Below the pieces are notes generated by a model. The model did no database searches, was not told the origin of the DNA, and was given only the letters and a program-made list of their open reading frames with translations. Positions 22,618 through 33,594 of a stretch of 64,000 nt of DNA are shown piece by piece. Within the stretch, counting starts at the first letter, position 1. Each line of letters begins with the position of its first letter. The position numbers were made by a program, and so were the translations under genes. This DNA comes from Liriodendron chinense (taxonomy: Eukaryota; Streptophyta; Magnoliopsida; Magnoliales; Magnoliaceae), in NCBI GenBank assembly GCA_003013855.2, contig PVNU02000936.1:1-64000 (forward strand), given 5' to 3'.

Positions 22618-22915
22618 TTTGCGACGAACCAAGTCCGTCGCAAATCTAGATTAGCGACGAACTTGGTTCGTCGCATGGTCCGTCGCAGTTTACTGTGGCA
22701 AATTGTAAACGACGAATTATGTCCGTCGCCTTAAAACGACGAATTAAGTCCGTCGCTAAATTATGTAAAACGACGGATTTAACCACGGATTTTGTTCGTC
22801 GTACAAAATTGTTGCGACGAATACCGTCCGTCTTTAAATTTATGGGCGACAAGCGTGATTGCATATTTAGGAATTTTAGCGACGGGTGTGGTCCGTCGCT
22901 AAATTTTCTGCAACA
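22618..22915. repeat. Left subterminal repeat array of the CACTA element
   Basis: About 10 copies, in both orientations, of a GCGACGAAC/GTCCGTCGC unit at irregular spacing. It mirrors the right array at 29592-29860. A poly-A run (about 22978-22994) follows. Confidence 0.85.
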
Positions 22916-23098
22916 GAAAAGCTTGTGCCCGAATTGTTTCTTGAATCTGTTGCACCTAATAGTCATCGAAATTATTTAAAAAAAAAAAAAAAACTAAACT
23001 GTAGCCCTCAAAAATCATCATTATATCATATATGAAACTTATAAATCGTTATATTTCTAGTGGAAAATAATATTAATATTTGTTACAAATCTACACAT

Positions 23099-23254
23099 TT
23101 AAGTGAACCAATATTCTCCATATAATGAGCAACTAGGCTTTATTTTGTCCTCATTAAGACCAATCTCTTGATCAATACGTGAAGCCTTCATTTCTACTCT
23201 TTCCTTTATAGCTGCGTCCAACTCATACGTTAGTAAATCCATCAACTGGCCCAC
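23099..23254 (-). pseudogene. Unrecognised terminal exon-like segment in the CACTA element
   Basis: On the minus strand a TTTTGCAG acceptor is followed by 51 open codons (VGQLMDLLTYELDAAIKERV, then EMKASRIDQEIGLNEDKI) and a TAA. It is rich in charged, probably helical residues. I do not recognise the family. It may be the end of a captured host gene or of the element's own accessory gene. Confidence 0.5.
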
Positions 23255-23409
23255 CTGCAAAATTCAAAATATAAAACATAAGAGTATGAGTTTTGTAATT
23301 TAAGAACCAAAAAGAAAAAAACAAGCTTGATAGCTATTATGCAAGAAGTTTCAGTGGGATGAAATTGAAAACTTCAAGGAAATCAGCTTTATAATCTTAT
23401 GAACAGAAC

Positions 23410-23475
23410 CGTTTTCCATAGCTTGAAGCACCTTATTCTGAGTTCTAGCCGCCTTGTCTGAAACCATGAACAACT
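23410..23475 (-). pseudogene. Unrecognised exon-like segment in the CACTA element
   Basis: After an ATTTTACAG acceptor the minus strand reads LFMVSDKAARTQNKVLQAME in an open frame. The donor is uncertain, and joining to the exon at 23254 by the nearest GT does not keep frame. Family unknown. Confidence 0.4.
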
Positions 23476-24005
23476 CTGTAAAATTCAAATGAACTGAAGT
23501 TAACTCGCTTTATTTTTTTATTCTCTGGATAATCCAACTAACAAAAACAACCAAAAAAAATATTTGTCTAAACTAACATGAAATTCTTCTCAAAATGAAA
23601 TGGGTGAAAATTGGTTTGGGCATATAGCATCATTCAAAACTGATGCGGGGTCGTATTGCCCTGTATCACTTTGTATCTGACTGCTTCAGGTAGATACAAC
23701 TGTATTGTTCATGGACAATGCCAGGTGGTAGATGGGGAATTGTCCTGAGACCCACATCAATTAAGTATCAGCTTGACTTGAGACCTAACCTAAGTCATGA
23801 ATGCATCAGTTTTTGGAATACATGTAAATTTTCTATCATTGAATACATCATGTTATAACACAAATACATTCAAATACTATTTTAGCCATTGCGTATGATG
23901 AGTGGCTTAAGACACATGATATCTAATATAAACATAAAAATAAGTTCAATGGAAATCCATCCTAACAGAACAACCATCCCATTTATGTACTAAAAATGGA
24001 CTTAC

Positions 24006-24096
24006 TAATTCCTTGAGTAGAGCCTTTAAATGTGGCTTCAATAGCCTCTTTATAGTTATCTTCATCCAAAGAAAGCATCTTAGATTTCAAAAGTTC
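24006..24096 (-). pseudogene. AXR1: AXR1-like exon fragment (NEDD8-activating enzyme regulatory subunit)
   Basis: The minus-strand 91-bp segment has a TTTGTAG acceptor and a GTAAG donor. It encodes ELLKSKMLSLDEDNYKEAIE, then ATFKGSTQGI with a split Ser codon. I recognise this from the plant AXR1/APPBP1-type regulatory subunit, which with ECR1 activates NEDD8/RUB for cullin modification. Only this and the preceding exon are recognised, so it is a captured fragment, not a working gene. Confidence 0.72.
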
Positions 24097-24201
24097 CTAC
24101 AAAGAAAAGAAATGACAGTTTCAAGATGATTATGAATCTTATTTGCTAGCAGCATATAAAGTGAAGAGAAAGGACAAATCAACCACAGAAACTCTGTAAA
24201 C

Positions 24202-24293
24202 CTTGAACTCTCCTCTTCCCTAGTCAACGGAAGGCAGTGATTATGAGTGTTTGCCCATTCCTCGGCCATCTTCATAAGAATGACAACATGTCA
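24202..24293 (-). pseudogene. AXR1: AXR1-like exon fragment with a frameshift
   Basis: Minus strand, acceptor TTTCTGTAG, donor GTTTAC. It encodes VVILMKMAEEWANTHNHCLP, then a Thr-Arg-Glu-Glu motif. A one-base change near 24210 shifts frame; the expected Glu-Phe-Lys end reads out in the next frame immediately before the donor. It joins the 24006-24096 exon across a 105-bp intron, in the exon order of the AXR1 gene. Confidence 0.75.
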
Positions 24294-24419
24294 CTACAGA
24301 AAAATCATTGATTAGGAATGGTTGAAAACAGTTTTAACTTTTTTCTTCTTGACAACTGAGTTGAAAGTAAATCCTACAAAAACTAGAAGTCTTGCCACCA
24401 TGAAGTGCGACACAAGGTA

Positions 24420-24496
24420 TTGAACGAACTTAACAGACCCATTTTATAACTCCTCCCCAACAACAAATCCACATGCCAATACTCGGTATATTCACG
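24420..24496 (-). pseudogene. Exon-like segment of unknown origin
   Basis: After a CTTGTGCAG acceptor the minus strand stays open (REYTEYWHVDLLLG). Family not recognised. The right-hand end is arbitrary. Confidence 0.3.
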
Positions 24497-25139
24497 CTGC
24501 ACAAGCATAAAATTTGCATCAGATAAATGGCACCAAAAAGCATCTGTTTCAAATCAAAAGCTAATGGCATATATGCAAAACCATTAATTTCTACCTCTAA
24601 TGCTGTGATTTTGTTCCAGAAAACTAAGCAATTTTCTTATAGTAACAAATCAATTTTCTAACTATAGAAGCGCAAAAGGTGGAATGTCTCATTTGCTTTA
24701 AGGATAATAAACTCAAAATCCCACCTCACCACACTAGCTACCAACCACTCTAGTCTTCAAGTGAGATGGGATTCAATAAGCCATGATTTGATGCATGGCC
24801 AAGCCAAGCAGTTTGATCATCCCAGAATAAAAATAGAGCCAGGGCCGGCCATTTGTCAGGCAAGCCCCAACAGCCAACTAGCCAAGGCCATCCAACTCCA
24901 ACAGGAGAAAAGAAGCATGGCCCATCATGTTGGGGCACATCCCACCTTTATTTCCACTTCCCCAAACAGTACCATGACCATCAAGTATAAAAAGAGAACC
25001 ACCCAATGCCAATGAAACTCTAATAAGAGCATATGTTTAGAAACCACCGATTCTGATCACAATTTAATTTTCTAACTTACAAGGAACTTGGATGCACTAT
25101 CAAATTGATTGAATTGCATCACAATTATCAGTTTAATGA

Positions 25140-25275
25140 AATTTGGACCCAACCTGGACCCACCCATTTAGTAAAAGGGTCTGGGTCTAAAATTTGGACC
25201 CAGACCCATTTAGTAAATGGGCAGGTCTGGTTTCGGCTAAACCCGCCCCAAGCCTGACCATTTACAGCCCTACAT
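25140..25275. repeat. Possible MITE remnant
   Basis: Internal direct and inverted repeats of GGACCCAGACCCATTTAGTAAA type end in TTTACAGCCCTAC. This resembles the GGGCTGTAAA ends of hAT-derived MITEs, but I could not find a convincing left end or target duplication. Confidence 0.4.
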
Positions 25276-25502
25276 CATATAATCGTTTTCTTTTTTCATT
25301 AATAGCCAGTTCTTAAAGTAGAAACGCAGTTGAAAATTCCAAAGCTACAGCTACAACAACAATCTAGAGACAGAAAATATCAAGCTACAACAGCAACAAA
25401 TCCGATCTAGACTTTCCCTGCAATGACTTCAAATTTCTATGTATGTTCATGCAAACTCATTTCTCAACTGCTGGAACCGACCACAACCCATTGCATAATG
25501 GC

Positions 25503-25634
25503 TAGAGCTGTCAACGGCCCAGGCCTAGTGTAGGTCTCGGCCGGGATTTTGAACTATTTCAGGCCCGGACGTCAGGCCAGCCCTATTCAAAACTTTGATA
25601 TTTCAGGCCCGAGCCCAGCCCATTAACACCCCCA
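25503..25634. mobile_element. 132-bp hAT-type MITE, copy 1 (inside the CACTA element)
   Basis: Begins TAGAGCTGTCAACGG and ends TTAACACCCCCA, with 8-bp flanks ATAATGGC (25495-25502) and ATAATTGC (25635-25642), 7 of 8 identical. Its reverse complement aligns along its whole length with the copy at 30220-30351. Confidence 0.85.
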
Positions 25635-25642
25635 ATAATTGC

Positions 25643-26930
25643 AGCTAATCTGGTGAGTTTCAAAGATCATGCAAGGTGCTTCTGCCAATGTCAGCACGAT
25701 CCATTTATTTTCGATGGCAAAAGATGCAAGGGAATCCAAGGATCCCATCAAACCTATTCATAAGGTCTCATGTACCTATTCGAAAGGAAAACATAAATAT
25801 CAGCTGGATCCAAAACTTCTAAGCAAATTCCATTTCATAAAAAAACTAAAAAAATAAAATAAAATAAAATAAAAAAATAAAATCTGCTAATGTACTTTCT
25901 AGTATTTTTCCTTTCTACGTTTCCATGAAGTCAATATCATCCATTATGAAGAAAAAAAATTCATTAGCAATTACTAATCTGAAAAGGGAAAATTACAGAA
26001 TCAAATTGCAATCAGTCTTAATTGAAAAGGTAGGCAACCAGACTCTTGTGACAAGCAGTTTCATGAAATTACTTGTGAACATAAGAAACACTCAAGGCCC
26101 GTAGAAAATGGTATCAATAACCAGCCAGCCAACTTTTGCTTGCAGTCCAAGCCACCTTTTGCTAAAATATAACCGGCCACCCAACAGATCTTCCAAATGC
26201 ATTCCGTAGCACACTCTAAGGACTGCCTTTTGCTGCACAATACAAACACCCATCTTTCCCGGCAGATCTCCAACATGCATAACTGCATATAATATAATAA
26301 AACAGCCTCGAGGCTACAATCACTGCTATTATGCAGCAGAACAAATGCCCCACAACCCAAATGACCCATCGCGCCATTCTCACATGCATGAAGAAGATGC
26401 ATGCACAAGGAACCTACTGTATGGATAACAGTCAAACAAATATCCACCAAACATTTAAAAATCGATGGGATATATCTTGAACACTTGGGAACAACAAGTT
26501 CCGTAGAAAAGAATCTCATGCAGCATCGAAGGAGGTTGAGCAGAAAACATGGATATGTCCATATGCGAATCTGTCCTATATAAGAAAATTCAGGCCAACA
26601 ATTGTCAAGATTTCAGATTGCTTTTATTCAAGTAGAGTAACTAACAGAGATCACCCGTGAACATGGATATGCTCAATAGGAGGAAGTCCAACTACCCGCT
26701 CCCAAATGGAAAATCAACTTTCCATCACCAAGTACTGGTGTGACTGCAGAATTTCCTAAATTCTGCACCATTGATATCAACTGTGCCTTATTCCATAATA
26801 CAACATGACTCAATCAACTTCTTTGCAGAATTCCCAAACTGCACCATTGAGATCAACTGTGCTTTATTCCATCGCATGTGCACCAAATTAGCATGTACAG
26901 GGTGCTTGCAAGTAACATTCATCAAGAAAA
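25643..26930. other. CACTA interior without recognisable gene
   Basis: Contains an AAAAT microsatellite (about 25848-25881) and a 152-codon minus-strand frame (26061-26519). That frame is Cys/Leu-rich, has no recognisable domain and looks like chance or decayed sequence. Nothing else is supported. Confidence 0.5.
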
Positions 26931-26935
26931 CGTAC

Positions 26936-27007
26936 CTCTGGTTGTATAGTTGCACCATTTTAGCTTCCATTTTTTCTGATCTCACCACAAAACCTCCATT
27001 AGCCAAC
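26936..27007 (-). pseudogene. Exon-like segment, 72 bp, family unknown
   Basis: The minus strand has a TTTCTGCTCAG acceptor and a GTACG donor around an open phase-1 segment (LANGGFVVRSEKMEAKMVQL). Splice signals and codons look genuine, but I do not recognise the protein. It may be the first remaining exon of sequence captured by the CACTA element. Confidence 0.4.
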
Positions 27008-27114
27008 CTGAGCAGAAAGGTGGATATATTGTTGGAACTACTAGATAAGAACAAGAGGGATCCCAATATAATATGATCAGTTACAAATTTTTTCACCTCT
27101 CCTAATCCTGGGGT

Positions 27115-27665
27115 AACACCTAATTCGCACCCCTTGGCTATTGATGCTTGGCTATAGGGCCACTGGCTGGTGCTTTGTTGGCCCCATCATGACGTATATG
27201 TTTTATCCACGCTGTCTAGCCATTTCTGAAGATAATTTTAGTGCTTGATCCAATAAATGAGCCAAATCTAAATCTCAGGTGGACCACACCACCGAAAAAT
27301 AGTATTGATTGAATGTCCACCATTAAAAACCTCATAGGGCCCACCATATTGATTATTTGACATCCAACCTCTTGATTAGGTCATACAGACCTGGATGTAG
27401 GTAAAAAACAAATATCAACTTGTTCCAAAACTTTTGTGGCCCCCAATAAGTTTTTGATAGTGGGTGTTCAATTAACACTGTTTCTTGTGACGTGGTCCAC
27501 TTGAGATTTGGTTCTAGCTCAAATTTGGGCTCATACCATAAAATGATCTATGAAAATGTATGGATAGAGTGGATGAAACACATTCATCTTGGTGGGGTCC
27601 ACAGAGCACCGATCACTAGGCATTGACTGGTGGCAGGGTCATTAGCCAATCCACATCCGTTATGC
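27115..27665. repeat. Possible fold-back element nested in the CACTA
   Basis: The outer 80-100 bp of both sides look like imperfect inverted repeats (GGCTA...CACTGGCTGGTGC near 27140 against TGACTGGTGGCAGGGTC near 27628). The interior carries GGGCCCACC/GGTGGACC phrases. Termini and target duplication are not resolved. Confidence 0.35.
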
Positions 27666-28429
27666 TAACGGTATGAGCCCAAGTTGATGTATTTTATGTA
27701 TATCTAATTCATCCATCTGTTCTTTTATATCATTTTAGGATGCAATAGCAAATATTAGAAAGATCAAATTCTTAATGGCTAGATTAGAGTTTGGGGTCCA
27801 ATGACTATGCATTTATTAGGTTTTCACGAGGTCAACAAGTTGCAGCGCAATTTTGACCTAAAAATTTGGCCTAATTTGGAAATCTAATCCATTCACTCTA
27901 TTCTATTCATCAATAACTTTGATTTGACTGGTCACTTGCCCTGATCAAGTTTTAGAAGAGAAAGATACTGAATAGATAAAATTGATCAACAATATGATGG
28001 GCCATATCTTGTGACCTAACCGTTAGATTTGAGTGAAATTTAATCTAAACATCTAAAGTCATTTACTATTCAATTTGGACCAATCAGATTGTCCAAAATT
28101 TGTCTAGCTCTAGACAAACTGATTGTGCACATTTAAAGAGTCTTTTGGACGGATATAATTCAGGCTGAATTTTGTTTTCAATAATAATTAGCATGTTCTA
28201 AACATATCTGACCATTCAGATCAAGTTTAGGATGACTTGATTATAGAATTTGATCAATCTCACCATTATAAGTTTTCCTTGCAATTAATTAACATCATTA
28301 TATTAGAGACTTCATTTTTTGCACCAATGAACATGTGTGTATGCATAAACCAATCTGATGGCCAGCTAACTGAATGAGTGTAATTTTTCATTTTCAACTA
28401 TTCAATAAACGTCCACCAATAAATTTGGC

Positions 28430-29590
28430 CTACTCATTTCAAATTTCTCACTTTTGCTTAAATTACAATTTTTTTCGAACTTTCTTTTTTCAAAATATAA
28501 AGTCTCATTTTTTTTTTATCAAACTTCTCAACTTTTTTTTTCAAAATACAAAATCTTTTTTTTTTTTAAATCTCAAATCTTCATTTCCTTTTCAAATCTA
28601 TTTTTTTTTTGAACCTTTTCAAACTTATCAAAAATTTAATTTTTTAATCAAATTTATCAATTTTATTCAAACAAATATTTTAAAAATGCTAATTCTTTTT
28701 TTTAAAAAAACTAATTTCTTTATGCCAATTTTTTTTTACAAAATGTCAATTTTATAAAAATATAATTTCTTTTCAAAATTAATTTTTTTAAGCTTATCAA
28801 TTTTATTCAAACGTCTCAAATTTTTTTTTCAAAACGACCTTTTTTTGTCTAAAAATGTTATTTTTTTTTCTAAAATCCTAATTCTTTTTTAAATCTCATT
28901 TTTTTAATCCGAATTTTTATCAACCACTGTCGATTTCTTTCCAACTTCTCAACCTTTCTTTTCGAAATCACAATTTTATTTAAACTTGTTAATTTTCATT
29001 TTCAAAATTTTAAATTTTTTTAATCAAAATCTCCATTTTTTTACATCACATTTTTTTCTTCAAAATTAATTTTATTTCAAACTTCTCTAACTTTTCAAAA
29101 TGTCAATTTTTTAAAGCTTTTCAATTTCTTTTCAAAATGTCATTTTTTCTATCAAACTTCTTAATTTTTTCAAAATACAAAAGCTTAATTTCTTTATAAA
29201 AATTTCAATTTTTTTGCAAACTTATCAATTTTACTCCAACTACTCAACTTTTTTCAAATGGCCATTTTTTTTTCAAAAATCTCAACTTTTTTTAATGTTA
29301 TTATTTTTCAAAATCTCAGTTTTACTAAAAAATTGTTAATTTATTTTCAAACCTCTCAACTTTTTTTGTTTGAAAATCACAATTTTTTTTAAACTTCATA
29401 ATTTTCTTTTTTAAAGTGTTTAATTTTGTGAAAATTTAAAAAGAAATTCCGAACATATTAATATTATTCAAATTTCTCAATTTTGTTTTTAAAACCTCTT
29501 AACTTTTTTTTTCAAATTACAAAATCTATTTTTTAATTTTTTTTTAAATATCAGTTTTTTTTAGTTTCTCATTTTTCTTAAATTTTATTT
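28430..29590. repeat. T-rich degenerate tract, 1.15 kb
   Basis: The plus strand is dominated by runs of 5-10 T separated by CAAA, CAACTT and CTCAA phrases, recurring every 20-40 bp. Frames here are compositional, not genes. The tract abuts the right subterminal array of the CACTA element. Confidence 0.85.
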
Positions 29591-29591
29591 T

Positions 29592-29860
29592 ACGACGAAC
29601 CTTCTCCGTCGTTTAAGGAAATAATCCGTCGCTAATTGTATGGGGTTTCTGGGGATTTTTTCGGCCGAAATTAGCGACGAACCAAGTCCGTCGTTAAATA
29701 GCGACGGGCTAGATCCGTCGGAAATTATAATTTTGCGACGGACAAAATCCCGCCTTAATTCCGCAAAAGCGACGGAATAATTTCAAATACGACGGCTAAG
29801 GTCCCGTCGTCAAAGCAAGCATTTTTTGCGACGAACAATGTCCGTCGCAAATTTGCCATT
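29592..29860. repeat. Right subterminal repeat array of the CACTA element
   Basis: Clustered CGACGAAC, TCCGTCG and GCGACGG units in both orientations, ending at TCACGTAGTG. Counterpart of 22618-22915. Confidence 0.85.
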
Positions 29861-30219
29861 TTTCACGTAGTGGCACACGTATGAATTATTATGATGTAAG
29901 GATTCAAGATGCATTCAATGTATGTCTAAGTTCTCATTTGGCTCAATAATTAAACTATAACATATTCAGGATGCAAGGTATCTACTTAAGTAATCACAAC
30001 ATAAATCAAATGGCATTAATTCACAATATTATGATTCAAGGGTTTATTAGTATTTGTATGATCTGTACGCTAAATCATCTACAAGATACTACCATGACAT
30101 GCTAGACCTCTTTAACACAATGGTCTATTGGCATGCTATAAAGGGTCTTTCTAGAGTACTCGAACGAGACTACTACGCTACGTTGGTGTACATCACATAA
30201 GTCAAATGTGCTACTTAAA

Positions 30220-30351
30220 TAGGGGCGTCAATGGGTCAGGGTTGGGCTTGAAAAATCAGAATTTTGAATAGGGCCAGCCTGACGGCCTGGCCTGAAGCAG
30301 TTCAAAATCTAGGCCGAGACCTACTCCAATCTCGGCCCGTTGATAACCCTA
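30220..30351. mobile_element. 132-bp hAT-type MITE, copy 2
   Basis: TAGGGGCGTCAATGGG to GATAACCCTA, with 8-bp flanks TACTTAAA and TACTTGAG (6 of 8 identical). It has the same length as copy 1 (25503-25634) and aligns with it in opposite orientation. Confidence 0.85.
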
Positions 30352-30359
30352 TACTTGAG

Positions 30360-30840
30360 TATACCCAAACAATAGTCTACATGTGAATGTCGTTGGTGCA
30401 CATTTAATCCGTTTAATGCTTCTTTAGGAGTATACTTGAATATAGGTTTTGATGCACACTATCTAGTGTGATAGTGTGCAACACACAAGTCAAATTGGTT
30501 TATTCCTTACATGTGCAAGCATTCTCCCTGAGTGTAGTCGACTAAGTTCTAGTTATTTAACCTTCAGTTGGTGCACGCTCAAGTAAACTAGTTTGGACTA
30601 GCAGTCACAAGGCCAAGCCACTAATCTACGCATAGTTCTTGTGAATAAACATCAATATCTAAATCCCACTCTAACCATATGTTTCTGGCTTGCGGGCCTC
30701 GTGCGGTGAGATCGCATAACCATAAGGTAGACCTTGTGTTCTAGTGGGCCACAAAAGTTCTAGATCAAGTTGATATACAAGTTCTCAATTCATCCAAGTC
30801 CGTGTGACCAAATCAACATATTAGACGACAATACGATAAG
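30360..30840. other. Spacer with a perfect 10-bp hairpin
   Basis: No gene. GCACACTATC at 30454-30463 and GATAGTGTGC at 30470-30479 form a perfect inverted repeat around a 6-nt loop. Confidence 0.6.
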
Positions 30841-32080
30841 GTGGGTCCCACTTCCTGGAATCACAGGAGTTTAAGATCAAACCAGTATATGCAGTTTCCC
30901 TTCATGCAGTCGATGGCCCCACAAAAGTTTAGGATTCACTGATATTTATATTCTTTTGTTCATCCTGACCTATGTGACCTTGTCAATGGATCGGATGGAA
31001 ATAAACACCATGGTGGGCCCAACTTCATGGGACCACAAAAGTCTTGGATCAAGTAGATATTTGTGTTATTCCTTTCATCCTGACCTGTGTGACCTGGTTA
31101 ATAGGTTGGATGACAAAACAAACATCACGGTGGGTCCATGACGATGGATCCCATAGACAAAATAGATGGACGCAGCAGGTAGAATACATACATCATAGGT
31201 GGGTCCTGATGCCCACGGCAGGTCCCGCTATCCAGTGGACAGCGTGGACAAGGCATGCATCACAGCGGTATGATATCCCACACACACCAAGGTGGGGCCC
31301 GTTGATGTACCAAGGTGGGTCCAGTTGGACATCAAATACCTCGAGGTGGGTCCCACTGTCCAGACAGCGTGGATAAACATATACGTTAAAGTGGATCTCG
31401 CTGTCCATTGGACAGCATGGATTAAATACACACATCAAAGCGGGCCACAGTACTATCTAGTGGACAGCTTGCTAACTCACACATCACAGGTGGGCCACCT
31501 TGAACGGGTTAGATAGCAAATAACATTACAGTGGGCCCTATGGTCTGAAGGCCTCACAACAGTTTAGATCGCAAATAAACATTACGGTGGGTCCACTGCT
31601 GCTCCCAGTGGTGGGGTCCACCTGACGTTTGGATCTACTTCATTTTTGGGATTCAGACCCCTCCTGCCCCCAATGGTTTGGTAAAATGGATGGACGGTAT
31701 GGATATGAAACAACAATGGTAGGCCTTCAATCACTACTGTTGCAGTGGTGGGGTCCATCTAAGATTTAGACATGCCCCGTTTCTGGGCACGTAGCCAGTA
31801 AATGGGCTGGTGAATGGACGGTGTGGGGTGTAAAACACATAACGTGGTGGTCATGCTGTCTATGCACATTGTTCCCCCCCTGTGGGCCCCAAGAGATTCC
31901 AGTGGTGCGCGTTCAATCCAACTGTTTTCTTATGGTGTGGTCCACCTGAAACGAGCTGGAAAAATGGATGGACGGCATATATGAAACACGCCAGGGGTTG
32001 TTCCATCATCACTCATTACTACCGTGCGGCCCATTTGGGCTTTGGTTCCACCTCATTTATGGGCCTTAAGGAAATGAAAA
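30841..32080. repeat. Degenerate repeats of GGTGGGTCCCA phrases
   Basis: Phrases such as GGTGGGCCC, GGACCACAAAAGT, GGACAGCGTGGA and ATCACGGTGGGTCC recur about every 60-75 bp. Short frames (for example 31044-31376) follow the repeat and show no domain. Probably an old, decayed repeat field. Confidence 0.55.
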
Positions 32081-33590
32081 AGGGGGAGGAATAAGAAAGA
32101 GGACCCAACTTGGTGTGCAAAGTTTGGTCGGTTCGATTTTGAGGGGCGATACCTAACCGAACCGACTCAATCGGTTTTGAATATTTAACAACCGAATCAA
32201 ATCGATGAAGCTTTACTAACCGAACCGAACATACCTTAGGTCTAGAAAGAGAGAGAGACTCCTAGCCCTTAATCAAGTGGACCACACGCATGCATTTATT
32301 AATAAGGCACTCTTCTTAACTTCTATTTCTTTTTCTTGGCTTTTAACGTTCTTTTTAAGTAGAAGACACATCATGGGAAATTCCTGGATCGAACTGCATA
32401 TAGGTGTAATGAGACAGTCCACATGGACAACATGGAGGCCCCACATGCCGCACACGTTGTGCAGTTGGGTGGGCCCCACATGCTCATTTCAGGTAGTCAG
32501 GTTGGCCTTACACATGAATGGGCAGAGTACGCCTTGTACATAGAAAGAAGAGAGAAGTCTAGAAAGGTGGCCCCATTTGAAGTGTTGCTGATTTTCATGT
32601 AATGTGCATGGTAAATCCTTTATAGTGGGAATGTTCCTATCATTAGATGTGAAGAGCGCCTTACAATCTAGTGGGCCATATTCCAATATCTTTAAGAAAT
32701 CTTTACTCTTGCTTAGATGTGGGGTTGGATGCTAATATACGTGTACATATAATTTGTAGGACCTAATCATGTAACTCTTAGTTACAAAAAATGGGCCCAC
32801 TGTATATGTAATGTATATGTAGTAAGTTCAAGACATCTATTAGCAAATTCTTAGGCCTTCGTGGTACATGAGACTACTAAATTAGTGTGTGGACCCTGCC
32901 TCGTCCATAGGAAAAATCTAGTATTAAGGCTTCTAAAGGCAAGCACCACATGAACTAATGTGGTACCTCATTTAATGGAAATTATTAAGAATAAAAATTA
33001 TTAAATATTTAGCCATTAATTCATAAATTAGATTTCTAACCCTCATGCTTGAAAAATTGATCCTAATGTGAATCAGAGATTAATAAAATTGATAATTTAG
33101 GAGGTAATTAATTATTAAAGAAATTATGGATAGAGGTTAGATATAGGAATAAATGGAAGACTAAAGGTAAAGAATTGGATTAACAAGTTAACATTCTCCG
33201 TATATTAGTCAACTCGTTAGATCTTCTCATATGACTAAGAGGCGGGCCCGTTAGACTAAAAAACCATATGTAAAAACCTTATTAAAAGGACACGAGTTGA
33301 ACGTAAAGAAGAAACATTATTCACATGTTGATTATTCCATTTGGGTAAGTAGGTAAGTACTAATTTGGATGGCCTCTTACATATGTACCTCATTGACTTA
33401 TATTTATTATAGTTATCATTTTTTTCTTTTTTTGAATTACATATATTTGTTGGTCTCGAATTTGGCCATGTGAAACACGTGCGAGGCTTGCGAGTGTGCC
33501 AGAAGCGATTGGGTCCGATTCAAATTGTGACCACTAACCCTTGGAGTCTAGGTAGAGCAGTATTTGATCGTGGCTCGACCGTTCATCTAC
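32081..33590. other. Spacer, no gene seen
   Basis: Contains an AACCGAACCGA/TCGGTTCG palindromic patch (about 32128-32230), a common plant MITE composition, and otherwise AT-rich DNA. I can support no coding sequence. Confidence 0.5.
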
Positions 33591-33594
33591 TTAG

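Larger units (their letters stand above)
22598..29872. mobile_element. CACTA DNA transposon, apparently non-autonomous, carrying exon-like sequence
   Basis: Starts CACTACACCAAAATTGCC and ends in the reverse complement of CACTACGTGAAAAATGGC, flanked by the 3-bp target duplication GCA (22595-22597 and 29873-29875), the size expected for CACTA. Both ends hold clustered GCGACGGAC/GTCCGTCGC units in both orientations, the subterminal transposase-binding pattern of this superfamily. The 7.3-kb interior has no recognisable transposase. It contains minus-strand exon-like segments (two AXR1-like), a MITE and a long T-rich tract. Confidence 0.88.

Noticed and set aside
26061..26519. 152-codon Cys/Leu-rich minus-strand frame inside the CACTA element
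   Set aside because: No recognisable domain, and no evidence beyond length.
28374..28757. 127-codon Phe/Asn/Lys-rich open frame
   Set aside because: Produced by the T-rich tract; the composition explains it entirely.
22598..29872. CRISPR-like reading of the spaced GCGACGGAC repeats
   Set aside because: Units are in both orientations with irregular spacing at transposon ends in a plant genome; they are CACTA subterminal repeats.
31044..31376. Overlapping frames in the GGTGGGTCC repeat field
   Set aside because: Both strands are open because of repeat composition; no domain.
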